From the NCBI GenBank assembly GCA_007117785.1, contig SKFV01000120.1, positions 1 through 10,944 on the forward strand: a stretch of 10,944 nt of DNA, given 5' to 3'. Within the stretch, counting starts at the first letter, position 1; each line of letters opens with the position of its first letter. Below the pieces are notes generated by a model. It was not told where the DNA came from and did no database searches. It was given only the letters and a program-made list of their open reading frames with translations. A program made the translations under genes and the position numbers. This stretch comes from Pseudomonas sp. (lineage in GTDB: Bacteria > Pseudomonadota > Gammaproteobacteria > Pseudomonadales > Pseudomonadaceae). Positions 7,321 through 10,944 of the stretch are shown here, piece after piece.

Positions 7321-7334
7321 GTTACCGCAGTAAC
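7321..7334. repeat. Short inverted repeat GTTAC-N4-GTAAC in the mlaF leader
   Basis: A perfect 5-bp inverted repeat with a 4-nt spacer lies just downstream of the proposed mlaF start point (about 7337) and 28 nt before the mlaF ATG. It could be an operator half-site pair or a small leader hairpin. Arms this short also occur by chance. Confidence 0.3.
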
Positions 7335-7343
7335 AAGCGTCGT

Positions 7344-7372
7344 AATATACCAGCTTGGCCGTCTGCGCCCAA
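7344..7372 (-). promoter_or_regulatory. Candidate sigma-70-type promoter for mlaFEDCB and downstream genes
   Basis: On the minus strand TTGGGC (7372-7367), 17 nt, then TATATT (7349-7344) gives 3 of 6 bases at -35 and 5 of 6 at -10, with an extended -10 TG just before the -10 box. The predicted start is near 7337, giving an mlaF leader of about 44 nt. It was found by eye only. Confidence 0.45.
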
Positions 7373-7385
7373 GCTGCACAGCTTG
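7351..7385. promoter_or_regulatory. Palindrome CAAGCTG-CA-CAGCTTG with an extra half-site; possible operator
   Basis: Positions 7370-7385 form a perfect 7-bp inverted repeat around CA. A third copy of the half-site, CAGCTTG, lies at 7351-7357. The palindrome overlaps the proposed mlaF -35 box and the extra half-site begins 2 nt from the -10 box. Its centre (7377.5) is about 61 bp upstream of the predicted kdsD start. A dimeric regulator here could repress mla and influence kdsD, but I cannot name one. Confidence 0.4.
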
Positions 7386-7398
7386 CGAGACGTGACAG

Positions 7399-7416
7399 CG
7401 GGGTGAGAAAACCCCG
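7399..7416. repeat. Inverted repeat CGGGGT-N6-ACCCCG upstream of kdsD
   Basis: A 6-bp GC-rich stem around a GAGAAA loop lies about 10 bp upstream of the kdsD -10 box and covers the place where its -35 box should be. It could be an operator or a hairpin at the end of some upstream RNA, but it has no T-run after it, so a terminator is unlikely. Confidence 0.3.
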
Positions 7417-7432
7417 ATTACTGGGTTATACT
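7403..7432 (+). promoter_or_regulatory. Candidate promoter for kdsD-kdsC-lptCAB
   Basis: TATACT (7427-7432) matches the -10 consensus in 5 of 6 bases. The best -35 is GTGAGA (7403-7408), 4 of 6 with an 18-nt spacer. The start point would be near 7439 and the leader about 25 nt. GTGACA at 7392-7397 is a better -35 hexamer but is 29 nt away, too far for this -10. Confidence 0.42.
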
Positions 7433-7463
7433 GCCCGCCACATAGCTTCAGAAAGCGAGCACC

Positions 7464-8447
7464 ATGCCGACACCAGCAGCCGATTTCAATTTCATTGCTT
7501 CCGCCCAGCGCACCATTGGCATGGAAAGGGATGCCGTGGACAGCCTGTTGAGCCGTCTTGATGGCACCTTCGACCGTGCCTGCCAGACCCTGTTGGCGTG
7601 CAGTGGGCGCATCATCGTCACCGGTATGGGTAAATCCGGCCATATTGGCAATAAACTGGCAGCGACTCTGGCCAGCACCGGATCACCGGCTTTTTTTGTG
7701 CACCCCGGTGAAGCCAGTCACGGCGATATGGGGATGATTACCCGTGACGACGTGGTCATTGCCCTGTCCAACTCAGGCAATACCAGTGAAGTGGTCACTC
7801 TGCTGCCATTGCTCAAACGCCTCGGTGTACCGCTGATCAGCCTGACCGGCAATCGTGACTCCACCCTGGCCAAAGCGGCGGTGGCCAACCTGGATACCGG
7901 TGTCGAGCAAGAAGCCTGTCCACTGAACCTGGCACCCACCTCGAGTACCACCACCGCTTTGGTCATGGGCGACGCCCTCGCCATAGCAATGCTGGAAGCA
8001 CGTGGCTTCAGTGCTGAAGATTTTGCCTTTTCCCATCCTGGCGGCAGCCTTGGCCGCCGCCTGTTATTACTGGTCGATGACATCATGCATGCTGGTGAGC
8101 GCATGCCGCTGGTCAGCACCGATACATCGCTACGTGATGCCCTGCTGGAAATGACGCGCAAGAGCCTCGGGCTGACCGGGATACTTGCCGCGGATGGTAC
8201 CCTGGCAGGCATCTTTACTGATGGCGACTTGCGTCGAACCCTCGACCAATCCGTAGACATTCACCAGGCACGCATCGACAGCCTGATGACGCCACGCTGC
8301 AAAACCGTCCGCCAGGGTGCACTGGCCGCCGAAGCACTCAAGATCATGGATGACAGCAAAATCAGTGGACTCTTCGTGGTTGATCCTGCCGGTAACCCGG
8401 TAGGCGCCCTGAATATGCATGACCTGTTACGTGCGGGGGTAGTATGA
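7464..8447 (+). CDS. kdsD: D-arabinose 5-phosphate isomerase
   Basis: KdsD interconverts D-ribulose 5-phosphate and D-arabinose 5-phosphate, the first step to Kdo, the inner-core sugar of LPS. The 327 residues comprise an N-terminal SIS domain (about 40-190) and two CBS domains (about 205-265 and 270-327), as in family members. The SIS domain shows GMGKSGHIGNKLAATL and LSNSGNTSE. K57, E109, E150 and H191 align with E. coli K59, E111, E152 and H193, described as important for activity. HPGGSLGRR follows at 191-199. The Shine-Dalgarno is weak (GAAAGCGAG). It heads the rightward unit, diverges from mlaF, and its TGA overlaps the kdsC ATG by 4 nt. A T7 run (7691-7697) encodes part of A-F-F. Confidence 0.96.
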   Translation: MPTPAADFNFIASAQRTIGMERDAVDSLLSRLDGTFDRACQTLLACSGRIIVTGMGKSGHIGNKLAATLASTGSPAFFVHPGEASHGDMGMITRDDVVIALSNSGNTSEVVTLLPLLKRLGVPLISLTGNRDSTLAKAAVANLDTGVEQEACPLNLAPTSSTTTALVMGDALAIAMLEARGFSAEDFAFSHPGGSLGRRLLLLVDDIMHAGERMPLVSTDTSLRDALLEMTRKSLGLTGILAADGTLAGIFTDGDLRRTLDQSVDIHQARIDSLMTPRCKTVRQGALAAEALKIMDDSKISGLFVVDPAGNPVGALNMHDLLRAGVV

Positions 8448-8971
8448 ACCAGGCACAACTACAACAACGCGCGGCCGCTGTCCGCCTGGCCATTTTCGAT
8501 GTTGACGGTGTGCTGACCGACGGCCGCCTGTATTTCATGCCTGACGGCACCGAGTTCAAATCCTTCAACACCCTGGATGGTCACGGCATCAAAATGCTGA
8601 TCAACAGTGGCGTGGAAGTCGCCATTATCAGTGGCCGCAAGTCGCCACTGGTTGAGCGCCGCGCTGCCAACCTGGGCATCAAACACCTTATTCAGGGCCG
8701 CGAAGACAAACTGAATGCCCTGGCTGAACTGCGCGAAAGCGTTCAGGTCGAGCTGGATGAAATCGCTTTTCTGGGTGATGACCTGCCGGATCTGCCTGTC
8801 ATGCGTCGCGTTGGCCTGGGTATGGCTGTCGCCAGCGCCGACCCCTTTGTACGCCAACATGCGCATGGCGTTACCCAGGCCAATGGCGGAGCCGGGGCGG
8901 CCCGCGAGTTCTGTGAACTCATCATGCGCGCCCAGGGTACGTTGGACACAGCGCAGGCGGCCTACCTGTGA
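8444..8971 (+). CDS. kdsC: 3-deoxy-D-manno-octulosonate 8-phosphate phosphatase
   Basis: KdsC is a HAD-superfamily phosphatase that hydrolyses Kdo 8-phosphate to Kdo in the cytoplasm. The 175-residue length fits the small, cap-less tetrameric KdsC class. All four HAD motifs are visible: FDVDGVLTDG with nucleophile D19 and acid-base D21, Ser62 in IISGRKS, Lys88 in GREDK, and the metal-binding LGDDLPDLP (D111, D115). The C-terminal GGAGAAREFCELI is characteristic of KdsC and resembles the tail known to order the active site. The ATG at 8444 overlaps the kdsD stop as ATGA, with GGGGG upstream, and the stop touches the lptC start, so the three are translationally linked. KdsA and KdsB, which act beside it, are not in the window. 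Confidence 0.96.
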   Translation: MNQAQLQQRAAAVRLAIFDVDGVLTDGRLYFMPDGTEFKSFNTLDGHGIKMLINSGVEVAIISGRKSPLVERRAANLGIKHLIQGREDKLNALAELRESVQVELDEIAFLGDDLPDLPVMRRVGLGMAVASADPFVRQHAHGVTQANGGAGAAREFCELIMRAQGTLDTAQAAYL

Positions 8972-9549
8972 TGCTGCGCATTCCACGCTACCTGATCACC
9001 GGCATTGTCGGCGGGCTTATTCTGGCGCTGGCCCTGGCAGTTGGTTACTGGAACATACGCCCGGCCAGCTTTATTCCCGAACCGGTAATCAGCGACCCCG
9101 AACAGCCTGATTTCATTATCGGGCCGGCCTGGACCCTGATGCGTGATGACAATGGCCAACCCAGCTATCGCCTGACCAGTCTGCGCACAACGCATGACCT
9201 GGACAGTGGCCAGAGCCGCATGAGCCAACCGGAACTGACCCTCTACCGACCACTACCTGAACCGCCGTGGCAGCTAGAGGCTGCAACAGCGCTGATCAGC
9301 GCCAATGGTGATCAGGTCGAACTCACCGACGATGTGGTGATCGAACAAACACTACCCAGCGGCCAGCAAAGACGCCTGCTCACCGAGGCACTGACCCTGT
9401 ATCCGCGGCGTGATTATGCGGAAACCGCAGAGGACGTTAGAATTGAGTATGCGCAGGGCGTCACCACCGCCCGAGGTATGCACGTTTTTCTCAACGACAG
9501 CCGCATCGAGCTGCTGTCCATGGTAAGAGGCCGACATGAGGTCGATTAA
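8971..9549 (+). CDS. lptC: LPS export system protein LptC
   Basis: LptC is a bitopic inner-membrane protein that receives LPS from LptB2FG and passes it to periplasmic LptA. The protein has one N-terminal membrane helix (about 8-27, rich in Leu, Ile, Gly and Ala) followed by a periplasmic beta-jellyroll domain (about 45-190). The domain contains PDFIIGPAWTLMRDDNGQP and repeated strands ending in MHVFLNDSRIELLSMVRGRHE. The 192 residues match the family. Two starts are possible: GTG at 8968 and ATG at 8971, differing by one residue. I prefer the ATG, whose first base is the last base of the kdsC TGA. Its 3' end overlaps lptA by 14 nt. LptC sequences are weakly conserved, so position supports the call as much as sequence does. 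Confidence 0.92.
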   Translation: MLRIPRYLITGIVGGLILALALAVGYWNIRPASFIPEPVISDPEQPDFIIGPAWTLMRDDNGQPSYRLTSLRTTHDLDSGQSRMSQPELTLYRPLPEPPWQLEAATALISANGDQVELTDDVVIEQTLPSGQQRRLLTEALTLYPRRDYAETAEDVRIEYAQGVTTARGMHVFLNDSRIELLSMVRGRHEVD

Positions 9550-10048
9550 TTCCCTGCTACTGGCCGCCTGTCTGCTCGCCAGCCCGGTTGTGCTGGCAGT
9601 TGACACCCAGCAGCCGATCAACATCCAGGCGGATAGCGCCACACTGGATGATGCACGTAACAGCGCCGTCTACCGTGGCGATGTCATTGTGACCCAGGGC
9701 AGCATGCGCCTGACCGGCAACCAGGTCACCTTGTCAATGGACGCCAATGGCGACATCAGCAAGCTGGTTTCTACCGGCAGCCCCGCTACCTGGCGGCAAG
9801 ACCCTCCCGGCGGTCGCGGCCAGATCAACGCGCGCGCGCAAACCATTGAATACCATGCTGATACTCAGCGCGTGGTACTTATCGAGCGCGGGCACCTCGA
9901 CCAGGCCGGCGACACCTTCAGTGGTGACCTCATCACCTATGACATCAATCGCCGCGTGGTCGATGCCGGCCGCCGTGAAGGTGAGGCTGGCAGTGGTCAA
10001 CGTATCGAAATCACCATCCAGCCGCGCAGCCGCAGTGGTGATAACTGA
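9536..10048 (+). CDS. lptA: Periplasmic LPS transport protein LptA
   Basis: LptA forms the periplasmic bridge that carries LPS from LptC to the outer-membrane LptD/E translocon. The 170-residue precursor has a Sec signal peptide (hydrophobic core about 7-20, likely cleavage after VLA at 21). An OstA/LptA beta-jellyroll follows, with INIQADSATLDDARNSAVYRG (28-48), the conserved GDVIVTQGSMRLTG (48-61) and AQTIEYHADTQRVVLIERGH (105-124). AGAGG lies 5 nt before the ATG at 9536, inside lptC; the two genes overlap by 14 nt in different frames. lptB starts 2 nt after the stop. The polar tail rich in Arg and Ser is unremarkable. Confidence 0.95.
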   Translation: MRSINSLLLAACLLASPVVLAVDTQQPINIQADSATLDDARNSAVYRGDVIVTQGSMRLTGNQVTLSMDANGDISKLVSTGSPATWRQDPPGGRGQINARAQTIEYHADTQRVVLIERGHLDQAGDTFSGDLITYDINRRVVDAGRREGEAGSGQRIEITIQPRSRSGDN

Positions 10049-10050
10049 TT

Positions 10051-10776
10051 ATGGCTACCCTTGAAGCCCAGCATCTGGCCAAAGCCTACAAAGGTCGCCA
10101 GGTTGTACGTGATGCCTCGGTGGCTATCAGCAGCGGGCAAGTGGTTGGCCTGCTCGGCCCCAATGGCGCCGGCAAGACCACCTGCTTCTATATGGTGGTT
10201 GGCCTGGTCAAGGCTGACGAAGGCAAGGTGACTATCGACGGCAAGAATATCACCGCCCTGCCCATGCATGGCCGCGCACGCGCCGGCATTGGCTACCTCC
10301 CCCAGGAAGCCTCGATTTTCCGCAAACTGACCGTTGCCGACAACATCATGGCGATTCTGGAAACCCGCAAGGACCTGAATCGCGAAGGCCGCAAGGGCAA
10401 ACTGGAATCCCTGCTGCGCGAGTTCCACATTCACCACCTGGCGGATACTCGCGGTATGAGCCTGTCCGGCGGCGAACGTCGTCGAGCTGAAATTGCCCGC
10501 GCCCTGGCCACTGAACCCCGTTTCATCCTGCTCGATGAACCCTTTGCGGGCGTTGACCCGATTTCGGTCAGCGACATCAAGCTGATCATCGAGCACCTCA
10601 AGGACAAGGGCATCGGCGTACTGATTACCGATCATAACGTGCGGGAAACCCTGGATATCTGCGACAAGGCCTACATTCTCAACGACGGCCTGATCATTGC
10701 CGAGGGCTCCGCCGACGATGTACTGGCCAGCCAGGTAGTGCGCGATGTATACCTCGGCCACAGCTTCCGCCTGTGA
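10051..10776 (+). CDS. lptB: LPS export ABC transporter ATP-binding protein LptB
   Basis: LptB is the cytoplasmic ATPase of the LptB2FG transporter, which extracts LPS from the inner membrane and pushes it along the LptC-LptA bridge. The 241 residues are one full nucleotide-binding domain: Walker A GPNGAGKTT (36-44, K42), Q-loop Q85 in YLPQEASIFRKL, signature LSGGERRR (138-145), Walker B FILLDEP (158-164, E163), D-loop GVDP and switch H195 in LITDHNVRETL. The C-terminal part after 200 (LNDGLIIAEGS and VYLGHSFRL) is family-typical. It follows lptA by 2 nt without a strong Shine-Dalgarno, so it is probably translated by coupling. lptF and lptG are not in the window, as is usual for this locus. 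Confidence 0.97.
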   Translation: MATLEAQHLAKAYKGRQVVRDASVAISSGQVVGLLGPNGAGKTTCFYMVVGLVKADEGKVTIDGKNITALPMHGRARAGIGYLPQEASIFRKLTVADNIMAILETRKDLNREGRKGKLESLLREFHIHHLADTRGMSLSGGERRRAEIARALATEPRFILLDEPFAGVDPISVSDIKLIIEHLKDKGIGVLITDHNVRETLDICDKAYILNDGLIIAEGSADDVLASQVVRDVYLGHSFRL

Positions 10777-10799
10777 TGCGCGCATCCGCCCTGTTCCGC

Positions 10800-10814
10800 T
10801 GGCCTGCACGCTGC
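10800..10814 (+). promoter_or_regulatory. Possible sigma-54 -24/-12 element upstream of rpoN
   Basis: The 15-nt TGGCCTGCACGCTGC has GG and GC at the exact spacing of a -24/-12 promoter and agrees with TGGCACG-N4-TTGC at 8 of 11 defined bases. It lies 83 nt before the rpoN ATG, so a start point would fall near 10826. In GC-rich DNA such matches arise by chance. Confidence 0.22.
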
Positions 10815-10861
10815 CGCGACTATGTTAAAACGCACCGATTTCAGGCATCCTATGACACAGG

Positions 10862-10867
10862 TAGAAT
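10862..10867 (+). promoter_or_regulatory. Weak candidate -10 box for rpoN
   Basis: TAGAAT differs from TATAAT at one base and lies 30 nt before the rpoN ATG. At spacings of 16-18 nt the best -35 hexamers (such as TTCAGG at 10840-10845) match at only 3 of 6 bases, so support is thin. Confidence 0.25.
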
Positions 10868-10897
10868 CATTTTGCAGCCAAGGTTGAATTCCCACTC

Positions 10898-10944
10898 ATG
10901 AAAGCCTCACTCGTCCTCAAGATGGGGCAGCAGCTGACCATGAC
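10898..10944 (+). CDS. rpoN: RNA polymerase sigma-54 factor RpoN, first 15 codons
   Basis: The ATG at 10898 opens 15 codons that run off the right edge. They read as MKASLVLKMGQQLTM, the start of sigma-54 Region I, the part that contacts enhancer-binding activators and keeps the closed complex inactive. The L-x-L-K-x-G-Q-Q-L-x-M pattern is typical of RpoN, and rpoN directly after lptB is the standard gammaproteobacterial order. Only about 3% of a roughly 500-residue protein is visible, so the call rests on this short match plus context. Confidence 0.88.
   Translation, partial: MKASLVLKMGQQLTM

Larger units (their letters stand above)
10777..10897 (+). other. lptB-rpoN intergenic region
   Basis: This 121-nt gap has no plausible gene and no clear terminator, so read-through from lptB into rpoN is possible. 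It holds a weak sigma-70-like -10, TAGAAT (10862-10867), without a good -35, and a sigma-54-like element at 10800-10814. Only AAGG (10880-10883) resembles a Shine-Dalgarno, and it is 14 nt from the rpoN ATG, which is long. Confidence 0.6.

Noticed and set aside
7318..7332. TGGC-containing stretch before mlaF considered as a sigma-54 site
   Set aside because: The -12 GC is not at the required spacing from GG.
7290..7643. Minus-strand frame of 117 codons crossing from kdsD into the mlaF promoter region
   Set aside because: It would start inside kdsD and read through the promoter region into mlaF with no Shine-Dalgarno or domain; codon-bias shadow is more likely.
9997..10809. Open frame of 270 codons on the minus strand opposite lptB
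   Set aside because: It covers the whole of lptB, whose ABC motifs are intact, and its Ala/Gly/Val/Gln-rich product has no recognisable domain.
1..10944. Mobile elements, CRISPR repeats, tRNA or rRNA genes and prophage remnants
   Set aside because: No transposase-like frame, long repeat, spaced repeat array or tRNA-like cloverleaf was seen; gene spacing is tight and homogeneous throughout.

Overview
The window is chromosomal housekeeping DNA from a gammaproteobacterium, most probably Pseudomonadaceae (Pseudomonas or a relative such as Halopseudomonas). It has moderately high GC. The gene order mlaFEDCB-ibaG-murA-hisG-hisD, divergent from kdsD-kdsC-lptC-lptA-lptB-rpoN, is the order I recall for the Pseudomonas aeruginosa chromosome. 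The genus is inferred from this synteny and from protein character, not from a database search. I see no mobile element, CRISPR array, tRNA, rRNA or obviously foreign segment.

Minus strand, read from about 7293 down to 1: mlaF, mlaE, mlaD, mlaC and mlaB encode the Mla (Ttg2) ABC system, which moves phospholipids between the outer and inner membranes. They are followed by ibaG (BolA family), murA (first committed step of peptidoglycan synthesis), hisG (short form) and hisD (histidine synthesis), then the 5' part of argJ (ornithine acetyltransferase), which runs off the left edge. Genes overlap by 4 nt or lie 0 to 43 nt apart, so they could be one long transcript. A weak hairpin followed by T residues lies between hisD and argJ.

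Plus strand, 7464 to the right edge: kdsD and kdsC make Kdo from ribulose-5-phosphate through the arabinose-5-phosphate isomerase and Kdo-8-phosphate phosphatase steps. lptC, lptA and lptB carry finished LPS from the inner membrane towards the outer membrane. These five genes overlap or nearly touch. After a 121-nt gap the first 15 codons of rpoN (sigma-54) begin and are cut by the window edge.

The two divergent units share a 170-bp intergenic region (7294-7463) holding a candidate promoter for each direction and several short palindromes, including CAAGCTG-CA-CAGCTTG over the proposed mla -35 box. The functional theme is the envelope: LPS synthesis and export on one side, outer-membrane lipid asymmetry and peptidoglycan on the other.

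I found no convincing undescribed system. The points most worth a second look are argJ directly after hisD, where hisC is usual in pseudomonads; the palindrome cluster between mlaF and kdsD; and a possible -24/-12 element upstream of rpoN itself.
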